In this document: positions 1 through 8,375 of the stretch, one piece after another
Numbering within the stretch: position 1 is the stretch's first letter
Layout: each line of letters starts with the position of its first letter
Assembly: GCF_001956585.1 (NCBI RefSeq)
Contig: NZ_MSRR01000019.1
Coordinates: forward strand, 62,001 to 126,000
Reading direction: 5' to 3'
From: Actinomyces naeslundii
GTDB taxonomy: Bacteria; Actinomycetota; Actinomycetes; Actinomycetales; Actinomycetaceae
Length of the DNA stretch: 64,000 nucleotides
Made by a program: the position numbers and the translations under genes
The notes under the pieces: generated by a model
Database searches by the model: none
The model's input: the letters and a program-made list of their open reading frames with translations, nothing else
Told to the model about the DNA's origin: nothing

Positions 1-748
1 CCGGAGCGGGGTTGTGCCCCCAGGCCCAGCCCATGACCGCACCGACGGTGAAGACCGGCAGGTAGCTGCCCGAGCCGGGGCTGGCGGTGATGACCGGAAC
101 GGCCAGGGCGGCCGCCACCGGCAGCCAGGAGAGCCGCCGGCGTGCGCACAGGGCCACCCCGAGGATCATCAGGGGCAGCACGAAGGAGAAGATCGCCTCG
201 GCGTGCAGCGACCACAGCACCGTGTTGCGGTAGGCGTGCTTGGGAATGAGCAGGTACTCCATGAGCATCTGGCGCGCGCTGAGGCCCGTGGGATGCGTGA
301 CCGTCATCCAACGGCCCAGCGCCGGGTCCTCCGAGCGAGGTACCAGCAGCATCGCGATGACCGCGAAGGTGGTGGAGGCCGCCGCCGGCAGCCACAGGCG
401 CACGAAGCGCCTCGGGGCGTAGTCGACCCAGTCGAAGCGCCGCCCCTGAGCGTGGCGACGGGCCACCGGGTAGGTCAGGGCGACGCCGGACAGGACGAAG
501 AAGATGAGGACGGCCTCGTGGCCGGCCCACAGCAGGTGGAGAGGGCTCTGGGTGAGGATCCGGTTGAAGGCGCCGGTGGGGACGACTCCGGGGCGGGCGC
601 CGACCTCGGCCAGCGCCGGCACGGTCTCCAGAGCGTGGTGGATGAGCACGACGACAGCGGCCAGCCCGCGCAGCCCGTCGAGCTCGACGAGCCTCACCGC
701 CGCCGGCTTGCCGGAAGAGGGAGGGGGAGTGGAGGGGGAACTGGACAT
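1..748 (-). CDS. Acyltransferase family 3 membrane protein, C-terminus outside window
   Basis: Reads leftwards from an ATG at 746-748 and runs off the window, leaving about 249 codons. After a short Ser/Pro-rich start comes ELDGLRGLAAVVVLIHH, then AGHEAVLIFFVLSGVALTYPVA and WSLHAEAIFSFVLP, the pattern of acyltransferase_3 (OafA/YrhL-like) integral membrane proteins that O-acylate cell-envelope glycans. Several hydrophobic segments are visible. The acetylated substrate cannot be told from sequence. It lies divergent from tRNA-Gln and glmU, so it is probably a separate transcription unit. Family assignment is firm; the specific role is unknown. Confidence 0.8.
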   Translation of the reverse strand, partial: MSSSPSTPPPSSGKPAAVRLVELDGLRGLAAVVVLIHHALETVPALAEVGARPGVVPTGAFNRILTQSPLHLLWAGHEAVLIFFVLSGVALTYPVARRHAQGRRFDWVDYAPRRFVRLWLPAAASTTFAVIAMLLVPRSEDPALGRWMTVTHPTGLSARQMLMEYLLIPKHAYRNTVLWSLHAEAIFSFVLPLMILGVALCARRRLSWLPVAAALAVPVITASPGSGSYLPVFTVGAVMGWAWGHNPAP

Positions 749-955
749 GGGGCCATCCTGCCCTGTCGCCCCGGCTCACTGAGAAGTCCTGTGAGTGTGG
801 CATCGGTCCGTACGCGTCCTCGGAGCGTGTGACGTTCGGCCTGGAGCGTCTCGATGGCGCGCTGAAGCGCCTCGAAGGTGCTGAGGGCGACCGGGACGTG
901 AGAGACTGTCCCGGCGTCGCGCCCCTCGCCGTCCGACGAGGTCGGGACGCACCTT

Positions 956-1027
956 TCCGCCCTGGTGTAGCGGCAGCACGCAGGCCTTTGGAGCCTTGAG
1001 GCCCGGGTTCGAATCCTGGGGGCGGAG
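956..1027 (+). tRNA. tRNA-Gln (anticodon TTG)
   Basis: A 72-nt cloverleaf can be folded by eye. The acceptor stem is TCCGCCC/GGGCGGA and the D stem GTGT/GCAC. The anticodon loop CTTTGGA gives TTG, and the T arm is CCGGG-TTCGAAT-CCTGG, followed by discriminator G. CCA is not encoded. The first anticodon-stem pair is C-T, a mismatch. Placement just upstream of glmU matches the arrangement in other actinobacteria. Confidence 0.93.
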
Positions 1028-1220
1028 CGGCGTAGCATGAGGGCGTTGGGGTTCCCTCGCTCTCACGCCCATCGGCGGCCCTCCGGTCGTCTGCGGGCCG
1101 CGCGCCAATCGTCCGTCCATCCGTACCTGATCAGAATCCGTTGGAGTCCGTCCCCGGCTCCGTCCGGTCATCGGCCGGATCCGTCGGGAGTCCGGGCGCG
1201 AACCTGTGAGAAGAGGACAC

Positions 1221-2213
1221 GTGACCCCCACCGCACCCGCCGCCGTCATCGTCATGGCCGCAGGCAAGGGAACTCGTATGCGATCGGTCACTCCCAAGGT
1301 CCTGCACCGGATTGGCGGTCGCAGCCTTGTGGATCATGCCGTCACCGCCGCCAGGGGGCTCGAGCCCCATCACCTCGTCGTCGTCGTGCGCCACGAGCGT
1401 GACGCCGTCGTCGCCCACCTCGCCGAGGTCGCCCCCGACGCCGTCCCGGCCGACCAGGACGAGGTCCCCGGCACCGGGCGGGCCGTGGCCTGCGGTCTGG
1501 CCTCCTTGCCCGAGGACCTGGCCGGGCCCGTCGTCGTCACCAGCGGGGACGTCCCCCTCCTGGACACCGCGACCCTCCAGGCACTGCTGGCCCAGCACAA
1601 CGAGCGCGGTGATGCCGTCACCCTGCTGACCACCGAGCTCGAGGACCCCAGCGGCTACGGGCGCGTCGTGCGCGAGGCCGATGGCACCGTCTCGGCCGTC
1701 GTCGAGCAGCGCGACGCCACCGAGGCCCAGCGCGCCATCCGGGAGATCAACGCCGGTGTCTACGTCTTCGACGCCGTCCACCTGCGCACCGCCCTGACGA
1801 CCCTGGGAACGGACAACGACCAGGGCGAGGTCTATCTCACCGACGTTGTCGCCCATGCCCACCGCTCCGGCCGGTCCACCAGTGCACTGGTCGTCACCGA
1901 CCACTGGCTCGTCGAGGGCTGCAACGACCGCGCCCAGCTCGCCGAGCTCGGCGCCGAGCTCAACCGGCGGATCCTGCGCGGCTGGATGGCTCAGGGCGTC
2001 GGCGTCGTCGACCCGGCCTCCACCTGGGTGGATGTCACCGCCGAGCTCGCCCAGGACGTCATCCTTGAGCAGGGGGTCCTCATACGCGGAACCACGCGAA
2101 TCGGCCAGGGCGCCCGAGTGGGTGCCTACGCGATCCTCACCGACGCCGTCATCCCGGCCGGTTGCGTCGTCGCCCCCTTCAGCCAGCTCGACGCCGACGC
2201 CGCCCAGGCCTGA
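1221..2213 (+). CDS. glmU: UDP-GlcNAc pyrophosphorylase domain of GlmU, truncated C-terminus
   Basis: 330 aa from GTG 1221, chosen because GAAGAGGA sits just upstream; an in-frame GTG at 1206 would put that site inside the gene. The N-terminal uridylyltransferase domain is complete: AAGKGTRMRS with PKVLH (residues 13-29), TSGDVPLLD, GYGRVV and EINAGVYVFD. It would make UDP-GlcNAc from GlcNAc-1-phosphate and UTP for peptidoglycan. Typical bifunctional GlmU is about 450-480 aa, with a long left-handed beta-helix carrying the acetyltransferase site. Here only a few hexapeptide turns remain before the stop, and no trace of the missing part follows. prs lies directly downstream, as usual. The family call is firm; loss of acetyltransferase activity is inferred from length. 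Confidence 0.9.
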   Translation: MTPTAPAAVIVMAAGKGTRMRSVTPKVLHRIGGRSLVDHAVTAARGLEPHHLVVVVRHERDAVVAHLAEVAPDAVPADQDEVPGTGRAVACGLASLPEDLAGPVVVTSGDVPLLDTATLQALLAQHNERGDAVTLLTTELEDPSGYGRVVREADGTVSAVVEQRDATEAQRAIREINAGVYVFDAVHLRTALTTLGTDNDQGEVYLTDVVAHAHRSGRSTSALVVTDHWLVEGCNDRAQLAELGAELNRRILRGWMAQGVGVVDPASTWVDVTAELAQDVILEQGVLIRGTTRIGQGARVGAYAILTDAVIPAGCVVAPFSQLDADAAQA

Positions 2214-2332
2214 CGCATGAGCGCACCGGATCGCCGGTCCCGACCGGGTCGGCCGGGCCGATCACAGACCTCAACCTCCGTCTCCAACAGTCACACCGAG
2301 GGCCGCACCGGCCGTGAGAAGGGAACCACTTC

Positions 2333-3325
2333 ATGACGGGCATCATTACCAAGGGTGAGAAGCGGCTGGTCGTCGTCTCCGGACGAGCCCATCCCGAGCT
2401 CGCCCAGGACGTGGCCAGTGAGCTCGGCACCGAGGTGCTGTCCTCCACGGCCTACGACTTCGCCAATGGGGAGACCTACGTCCGCTTCAACGAGTCGGTG
2501 CGCGGCTGCGACGTGTTCGTCGTCCAGTCCCACGGCGACCGTGTCAACGACTGGCTCATGGAGCAGCTCATCATGGTCGACGCCCTCAAACGCGCCTCCG
2601 CCAAGCGCATCACCGTGGTGGCCCCCTTCTTCCCCTACGCCCGCCAGGACAAGAAGCACCTGGGGCGCGAGCCCATCAGCGCCCGCCTCGTGGCGGACCT
2701 GTACAAGACCGCCGGCGCCGACCGCCTCATGAGCGTGGACCTGCACACCTCCCAGGAGCAGGGCTTCTTCGACGGCCCCTGGGACCACCTGTGGGCCCAG
2801 CCGGTGCTCGTGGACTACGTGCGCACCCGCGTCGACCCGGCCAACGCCGCCGTCGTCTCGCCCGACGCCGGCCGTATCCGGGTGGCCGAGCGCTGGGCCA
2901 ACCAGCTCGGCGGCACGCCGCTGGCCTTCGTTCACAAGACCCGCGACGTCACCCGCCCCAACGAGTCCGTGGCCAACCGCGTCGTCGGTGACGTCGAGGG
3001 GCGCTCCTGCGTCCTGGTCGACGACATGATCGACACCGGTGGCACCATCGCCAAGGCCGTCCAGGTGCTCCTGGACTCCGGCGCGAAGGACGTCATCGTC
3101 GCCGCGACCCACGGGGTGCTCTCCGGGCCTGCCGTGGATCGGCTCTCCACCTGCGGTGCCCGGGAGGTCATCGTCACCGACACCCTGCCGATCCCCGCCG
3201 GCAAGCGCTTCGATCAGCTGACGGTCCTGCCGATCGCGCCGCTGCTGGCCCGGGCCATCAAGGCCGTCTTCGACGACGGCTCGGTGGCCTCGCTCTTCGA
3301 CACCGTCGGCGTCGCCGGCGCCTGA
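2333..3325 (+). CDS. prs: Ribose-phosphate pyrophosphokinase
   Basis: 330 aa, normal length. Makes PRPP from ribose-5-phosphate and ATP for nucleotide, His and Trp synthesis. The catalytic flexible loop contains RQDKK (104-108), VDLHTSQEQGFF follows at 135, VSPDAGRIRVAERWA around 175, and the PRPP-binding loop CVLVDDMIDTGGT at 226-238. The start ATG is preceded by GAAGGGA. It lies 119 bp after glmU on the same strand and probably shares a transcript that ends at the strong hairpin after the gene. Confidence 0.97.
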   Translation: MTGIITKGEKRLVVVSGRAHPELAQDVASELGTEVLSSTAYDFANGETYVRFNESVRGCDVFVVQSHGDRVNDWLMEQLIMVDALKRASAKRITVVAPFFPYARQDKKHLGREPISARLVADLYKTAGADRLMSVDLHTSQEQGFFDGPWDHLWAQPVLVDYVRTRVDPANAAVVSPDAGRIRVAERWANQLGGTPLAFVHKTRDVTRPNESVANRVVGDVEGRSCVLVDDMIDTGGTIAKAVQVLLDSGAKDVIVAATHGVLSGPAVDRLSTCGAREVIVTDTLPIPAGKRFDQLTVLPIAPLLARAIKAVFDDGSVASLFDTVGVAGA

Positions 3326-3375
3326 GGCCGGCAGGCCTGAGAGCCTGCCAGACCCCAACGCGCGACATACACCTG

Positions 3376-3415
3376 CTCTCGCCGGGCCCCACCGCTGGGC
3401 CCGGCGAGAGGTTTT
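3376..3415 (+). terminator. Rho-independent terminator after prs
   Basis: Perfect 14-bp GC-rich stem (3376-3389 with 3397-3410), 7-nt loop, then GTTTT. Confidence 0.9.
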
Positions 3416-3419
3416 GCCA

Positions 3420-3717
3420 TGAGCCCGGTGGGCAGTACGGCCCATGTCGGCAAGCTTCAACCAGCGGATACAGTGATATGACCGACTAGATAACGGTTTG
3501 GTTGCGATTCAACCATACGGTTGCGTAGCGTGGAGTCGTCACCAAATCGTGTCCTGTTTGCACGGAGCGTGTTCGCCGAACTAACGCGCTTTACCGGTTA
3601 ATTTAATGTCCGTCACAGGCGTTCCAATGGCGGTGCGTGCCACATGCATCCCCGCGGAATCCGCCGCTTTGCCGACATCCTGCGTGCACCTCGCAGCCCT
3701 ATCTTCCGGAGGTCCCT
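3420..3717 (+). other. Intergenic region upstream of the secreted propeller gene
   Basis: About 300 bp without a gene. It is clearly more AT-rich than its surroundings (for example TTACCGGTTAATTTAATG near 3591-3608), as expected for a promoter region. No single -10/-35 pair stands out. A small inverted repeat GGTTG-N5-CAACC lies near 3500. An in-frame ATG at 3637 exists but gives a peptide unlike a signal sequence, so this stretch is treated as 5' leader. Confidence 0.4.
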
Positions 3718-5553
3718 GTGCGCCGTCGTTCCAACATCCCTCGTCCTGCCATCATCCTCTCCCTCCTTCCCATCCTCCTCGCCTCGATGGTTGTCCTGAC
3801 CCCCACCGTTCCGGTGGCCGTGGCCGAGGAGAAGGCCGAGGCCAACGTCGCCGGACAGGCCTCTGAGCCCACCGGTCAGTCACCCCAGGAGCCCCCGTAC
3901 ACGGCCGCGCCTCTGCCCACGGTCCAGATCGACGGTGTCGCCTGGGGCCAGCTCGTTGTCGGCGATGTGGTCTACGTCGTCGGCGAATTCCACAATGCCC
4001 GCCCGGCCGGAGCGCCCAAGGGGCAGCAGGAGGTCCCGCGGTCCAACATCCTGGCTTACGACCTCAATACCGGAGAGCTCATCGAGGACTTCGCCCCCAG
4101 TCTCAACGGCGCGGGAAGAAGCCTGGCGGTCTCTCAGGACGGCAAGACCCTCTACGTCGCCGGAGAGTTCGACCAGGTCAACGGCGAGGCGCATAGCCGC
4201 ATGGCCGCCTTCGACATCTCCCAGGGGCACGGCACCCTCATCTCCTCCTTCCGGCCCAAGTTCAATACGGTCGTCAAGGACATCGCGGTCGCCGGCGACA
4301 CTGTGTACGTCGGGGGCTTCTTCACCAAGGTGAACGATCAGAAGCGCGTCAGGTTGGCCGCGCTCAAGGCGTCCACCGGCGAGCTCCTGAACTGGACCGC
4401 CTCCGCGGAGGGCCCTAACGCGCAGGTCTATGCGATCGAGGTCTCCCCGGACCACTCCAAGGTCGTCATCGGCGGGTCCTTCTCCTCGGTCAACGGCTCG
4501 AGCCAGCCCGGCTACGGGATGGCGCTCCTGAGCGCCTCGACCGGCGAGATGCTGCCCATGCCCGTCAACGACACCGTGCGCACGGCCGGACAGCATGCCG
4601 CCATCTTCGACATCGCCGTCGACGACGCCGGTTTCTACGGCACCGCCTACTCCTCCGTCGGGCGCCTCGATGAGGCCAATCTCGAAGGATCCTTCAAGGC
4701 CGACTGGGAGGGCAACCTCATCTGGCTCGAGCCCTGCCATGGAGACACCTATGGGATCGCTCCCACTAAGGAGATGGTCTATACGGTGGGCCACGCCCAC
4801 TCCTGCGAGACCATCTACGGCTTCCCCAACATGACCGAGGTACGCAAGGACGGCACCCACCCCCTGTACGCGCGGGCCATGGCCTTCACCAACAGCGCTG
4901 ATATCACCATCCGCCACCAGGGAGTGGTCGATGGCTATCAGGACTGGTCGACCTCGGGGCTCAAGAGCCCCACGATCGTGGGCTGGTACCCGGACCTGGA
5001 GGCGGGGAAGGTCACGGGCGCGTCGCAGGCCGCCTACAAGGTTGACGTCACCGATCAGTACATCGTCATGGTGGGCGAGTTCATTGAGGCCAACGGCAAG
5101 ACCCAGCAGGGGATCGTGCGCTACCCCCGGCGCGCGGGCCAGCGTACGCTGCCGCCCGAGGGCAAGGCGGAGACCCTGGCCGCCAAGGCCGAGGTGACGA
5201 CGTCGGGCACTGTCAAGGTCTCCTTCACCGCCACCTGGGACCGGGACGACCCGACGCTGACCTACAGCCTCTACCGGGACAACGAGACCACGCCGGTGGT
5301 CACCGAGAAGATCGGTGACACCCGCTGGGCGCTGGGGTCCCACAGCATGGAGGACAGCAGCTGCCCGGCCGGTGAGCACACCTACCGACTCGTGGTCTCC
5401 GATCCCAGTGGCAATACGATCACTGCCCAGCTCCCGAGCGTCACGGTCCCCAAGAATGCGGAGAATGCCGCCAAGAACGCGAACCAGAACGGCAATAACC
5501 AGGCCAACAACGACGAACAGGCCGACGAGCCCGAGGAGGAGGACGGTAACTGA
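3718..5553 (+). CDS. Secreted beta-propeller (delta-60-like repeat) protein with Fn3-like C-terminal region
   Basis: 611 aa from GTG 3718, which has GGAGGT four bases upstream; starting here exposes a normal signal peptide (RRR, hydrophobic core, AVAEE at about 36). The body has at least five blade-like repeats sharing V/L-Y/V-V-x-G-x-F followed by xxVNG or xxANG (encoded near 3970, 4150, 4303, 4462, 5065), the pattern of delta-60/PQQ-like propellers. A beta-rich region resembling a fibronectin type III fold follows (about 485-575), ending in an Asn-rich then acidic tail. There is no LPXTG sorting signal or C-terminal membrane segment, so it is probably released or non-covalently held. Its function is unknown; a role in surface adhesion is only a guess. 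Confidence 0.75.
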   Translation: MRRRSNIPRPAIILSLLPILLASMVVLTPTVPVAVAEEKAEANVAGQASEPTGQSPQEPPYTAAPLPTVQIDGVAWGQLVVGDVVYVVGEFHNARPAGAPKGQQEVPRSNILAYDLNTGELIEDFAPSLNGAGRSLAVSQDGKTLYVAGEFDQVNGEAHSRMAAFDISQGHGTLISSFRPKFNTVVKDIAVAGDTVYVGGFFTKVNDQKRVRLAALKASTGELLNWTASAEGPNAQVYAIEVSPDHSKVVIGGSFSSVNGSSQPGYGMALLSASTGEMLPMPVNDTVRTAGQHAAIFDIAVDDAGFYGTAYSSVGRLDEANLEGSFKADWEGNLIWLEPCHGDTYGIAPTKEMVYTVGHAHSCETIYGFPNMTEVRKDGTHPLYARAMAFTNSADITIRHQGVVDGYQDWSTSGLKSPTIVGWYPDLEAGKVTGASQAAYKVDVTDQYIVMVGEFIEANGKTQQGIVRYPRRAGQRTLPPEGKAETLAAKAEVTTSGTVKVSFTATWDRDDPTLTYSLYRDNETTPVVTEKIGDTRWALGSHSMEDSSCPAGEHTYRLVVSDPSGNTITAQLPSVTVPKNAENAAKNANQNGNNQANNDEQADEPEEEDGN

Positions 5554-5604
5554 GCTCTCGGAGCGAGGCGGTGCTGACGCCTGGGACTCAGGAGCCGGTA
5601 CAAC

Positions 5605-5640
5605 AGGGCGGGCCCGATGCATGAGCATCGGGCCCGCCCT
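5605..5640. terminator. Strong hairpin between convergent genes
   Basis: Perfect 16-bp stem (5605-5620 with 5625-5640) and ATGA loop, placed between two converging coding regions. There is no T-tract on either side, so this is probably a bidirectional transcript end. Confidence 0.7.
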
Positions 5641-5679
5641 GAATGTGTATCGACAGGTGTATCGACTCGGTGGGTCGGC

Positions 5680-7923
5680 CTACCAGGATCGGCGTGGCGG
5701 CTGCGCACTGCGCCGCGCCGAGGCCGCTGATGACGCCGAGGCCATCTGCTGGTTGGGCTGGATCGACGGCGGCGGAGGCGGCGGTGGGGCGTCCGGTGGG
5801 TCGGGGCTGCGGTGGCGGCCGCCGACCGAGGCCGCCACCGGCGTGAGGTGGCGGGTCTGATCGGTCGAGGAGTCCTCGGCCAGCGGCGCTACGAGGGTCA
5901 GGCGCGGCTTGGACATCCGCCGACGACGGGCGAGGGTCTGCCGGCGCGAAGGAGCCTGCTGACGCACCGACGTCGGGCGGGCCACGGGAGAGGACTCCGC
6001 CTCGGGCGCCGAGTCCTGGACGCGGGCGGCGGAGCGCGTGGCTTCCGTGGCCGGAGCGGGCTCGGAGGACGAGGCCGAGGACTGGACCCGGCGGCGGCTC
6101 GTCGTCGGGAGGGACGAGGCGTCCTGCCAGCCGGTCGACGACGCCGGACGGTCCGCCGACGGCGAGGTGATGCGACGGCGGGTGGGGACACTTGGTGCGG
6201 AGGTCGACGTCGGAGCCGAAGCACGCCTCCGGCCGGGTGCTGGAGCCGGAGAGGACGAGAGGGACGCGGAGGTCGTCGTGGAGGACGGGTACTGGTACGA
6301 GGCCCCGACCGGGGGCGTGGAAGAGGCCGGGGAGGCTGAGGACGCCGGGACCGTCTGCCCGGTGGGAAGCGCTGTGCTGCGCCGGGTCGGGGCATCCGGT
6401 GCGCCCGGGGACCGGTGGCTCCCGGAGGTCGGGGCGGGAGTGTAGGACTGCACCGCGAGCGAGGGGGAGGCCGGAACCGTCAGGTCCTCGGGAGTCGGAG
6501 GCGGTGGCGGCAGAGGGGCGTGCGTGTAGGACGGTGCGGTCTCGGGCGAGGACTCCGCCGAGGTGGTCCCGGTCGATGCGGAGGCTGCGTGCCCGCCGCT
6601 CTGCTGACGGTGCAGGGCTGAGGAGATGCCGGCGGTGAAGGAGCTGTGCGCGGGGGCCGGGGCCGCGGACGCCGAGGACAGCGGAGCCGCCGAGGGGATC
6701 GACGTGGCTGAGGCTGCCGAGCTCATGGGGGCCGCAGACTCCGTCGACGATGTGGAGGGCACCGAGGAGACCGGCGACACCGAGGCCGGTGTCGGCAGCG
6801 GGGCGTGGGACGGGTCCTGAACGACGGGCTGTGCCAGAGGGGGAGAGTATGCGGGCGAGGAGACGGCGGGCAGGGCGGTGGTCTGCTGCGGCGCCTGCTG
6901 CGCGGAGAGGGGCGTGCCCGCCGCGGATGCCGCCGTCGGCTGGGACGTGGCGGCCGGAGCCGAGGCCGACGACGTTCCCTGGGGTGCGGGTGCCGAGCCC
7001 ACCTCGAGGCCGGATGCCGCGCTCCACGCGGGACTGGTCGCCTGAATCGGCGAGGACGGGGCTGGGGCCTGGGAGAGCGACGTCGGATCGGCTGCTGGAA
7101 CGGCCGGCTGAGAAGCGATGGCGCCGGAGGCCTGGGCGTACTCGGGGGACTGCGGGAAGGCGGTGTTGTTGGGTGAGCCCGGAACCTGTGGCTGGGGTTG
7201 GAGCTGCTGGTACTGGGGCTGAGCAGGAGGCTTGGGTCGGAGCAGGTCGGAGGTCTTCTGTCGAAGGGTTCGCAGGGCGGCCGCCGCCCGGCCGGTGCCG
7301 GTTACACCGCTGCGCTCACCGCTGTGACCGCTGTCGCGGCGGTGACGGAACATGGCGTAGGAGATGGAGGCCAGTAGCCCCAGCAGCAGCCCGGAGGCCG
7401 CCGAGGCTCGGGCACCGGGGCGCTCCATGGTGGTGTTGTCGGGGGTGGCCGGCGAGGTGGTGCTCGTCGTCATGCCCAGGGCCTGCTTGCCCAGCAGTTC
7501 GCCGGAGGAGAGCTCCCTGTTGAGGGAGGCCGCCGTCGCCTTGGCCATATCGACGGCCTTCTGCTTGCTGTCGGCCTTGGCCGTGATGGACAGGACCAGG
7601 GTCTCGGGCGGGTTGGTGACCGTCAGAGCATCCGACAGGTCAGCGGTCTTCATGTTGAGGGAGGCCGCTGCCGGATCGAGGACCTTCGGGCTCGTGGAGA
7701 GCTCCACCAGGGTGGGCATGAGGTCCTTGGCCTGGGTGGAGAAGGAGGGGGTCTCCTTGGACTTGGGCTGGATGCCCAAAGTCGTGGTCGCCGCCGCGAC
7801 CGGCTTCGTGGACAGGGCCACCCCCAGCCCGGCCAGGGTGCATACGAGCAGGATGACGAGGCAGGCCACGAGATTCCTGCGGATGGCGTGAAGGATCTGC
7901 GAAGGCTGCACGCTGCTCCTCAT
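5680..7923 (-). CDS. Wzz/chain-length-determinant-like membrane protein with very long Pro/Ser/Ala-rich tail
   Basis: 747 aa from ATG 7923. A GTG four codons on (7911) has AGGAG directly before it and may be the true start. Residues about 18-38 form TM1. Residues 40-170 form a short periplasmic-type domain (TTTLGIQPKSKETPSFSTQAKDL and ITAKADSKQKAVDMAK), as in actinobacterial Wzz/YveK proteins. TM2 is at 178-192, followed by RHRR. About 550 residues of low-complexity Pro/Ser/Ala/Thr sequence follow, with no recognisable kinase domain. It is divergent from an O-antigen ligase/polymerase-like gene, so a role in controlling surface polysaccharide assembly is likely. The tail would be cytoplasmic and is much longer than usual for the family. 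Confidence 0.75.
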   Translation of the reverse strand: MRSSVQPSQILHAIRRNLVACLVILLVCTLAGLGVALSTKPVAAATTTLGIQPKSKETPSFSTQAKDLMPTLVELSTSPKVLDPAAASLNMKTADLSDALTVTNPPETLVLSITAKADSKQKAVDMAKATAASLNRELSSGELLGKQALGMTTSTTSPATPDNTTMERPGARASAASGLLLGLLASISYAMFRHRRDSGHSGERSGVTGTGRAAAALRTLRQKTSDLLRPKPPAQPQYQQLQPQPQVPGSPNNTAFPQSPEYAQASGAIASQPAVPAADPTSLSQAPAPSSPIQATSPAWSAASGLEVGSAPAPQGTSSASAPAATSQPTAASAAGTPLSAQQAPQQTTALPAVSSPAYSPPLAQPVVQDPSHAPLPTPASVSPVSSVPSTSSTESAAPMSSAASATSIPSAAPLSSASAAPAPAHSSFTAGISSALHRQQSGGHAASASTGTTSAESSPETAPSYTHAPLPPPPPTPEDLTVPASPSLAVQSYTPAPTSGSHRSPGAPDAPTRRSTALPTGQTVPASSASPASSTPPVGASYQYPSSTTTSASLSSSPAPAPGRRRASAPTSTSAPSVPTRRRITSPSADRPASSTGWQDASSLPTTSRRRVQSSASSSEPAPATEATRSAARVQDSAPEAESSPVARPTSVRQQAPSRRQTLARRRRMSKPRLTLVAPLAEDSSTDQTRHLTPVAASVGGRHRSPDPPDAPPPPPPPSIQPNQQMASASSAASARRSAQPPRRSW

Positions 7924-8375
7924 CTGGTCTGGATCGGGTCGATTCCGGTGGCCGCAGGGATCCGAGGACCCGGCGGATATGGAAAGGCTACGGTCCAACC
8001 CTAACTGTAAGATCACGCTCAGGTCTCGGTGACTGTAGTAGCCTTCGCTGCGCGCCTGGCCATGCTGGAGGTTCTTCGGTCGTGAGGGATCCGTCGATGT
8101 GGTGAGTCTTTCACCGGAGCCGGGCGGCAGGTGAGGGTCCTGAGGACTCCCACGACAACGGTGAAAAAGACGGTGAGGTCGGCCCGAGGCGGTCGACGTC
8201 GTCGGACTTCTTCCGGTCCTACCTGACCTCGGTCAGGGTGTCGAAGATGCTCTCAGCATCTTCTCGGGCGGTTCTCACTGCGCTTCCTCGCTCCTGGACG
8301 CGCACTGACGAGCCACCCACCCAACGATCACCCACAACGGCGTCACCGAGACGCCACCAGAACAAGGGAGGAACG
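7924..8375. other. Divergent promoter region of the polysaccharide genes
   Basis: 452 bp between two divergent genes. It must hold promoters for both, but none is clear by eye. The only marked structure is the 9-bp inverted repeat at 8243-8263. A reading frame from 8238 continues into the downstream gene but has no protein-like character before 8376. Confidence 0.4.
8243..8263. repeat. Perfect 9-bp inverted repeat
   Basis: GAAGATGCT-CTC-AGCATCTTC, 113 bp upstream of the polymerase-like gene. It could be an operator, or a leader hairpin or attenuator; nothing else supports either. Confidence 0.45.

Noticed and set aside
3637-3717. In-frame ATG 27 codons upstream of the propeller gene start
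   Set aside because: It would add a Pro/Cys-rich leader in front of a good signal peptide, and it has no ribosome site; GTG 3718 has GGAGGT.
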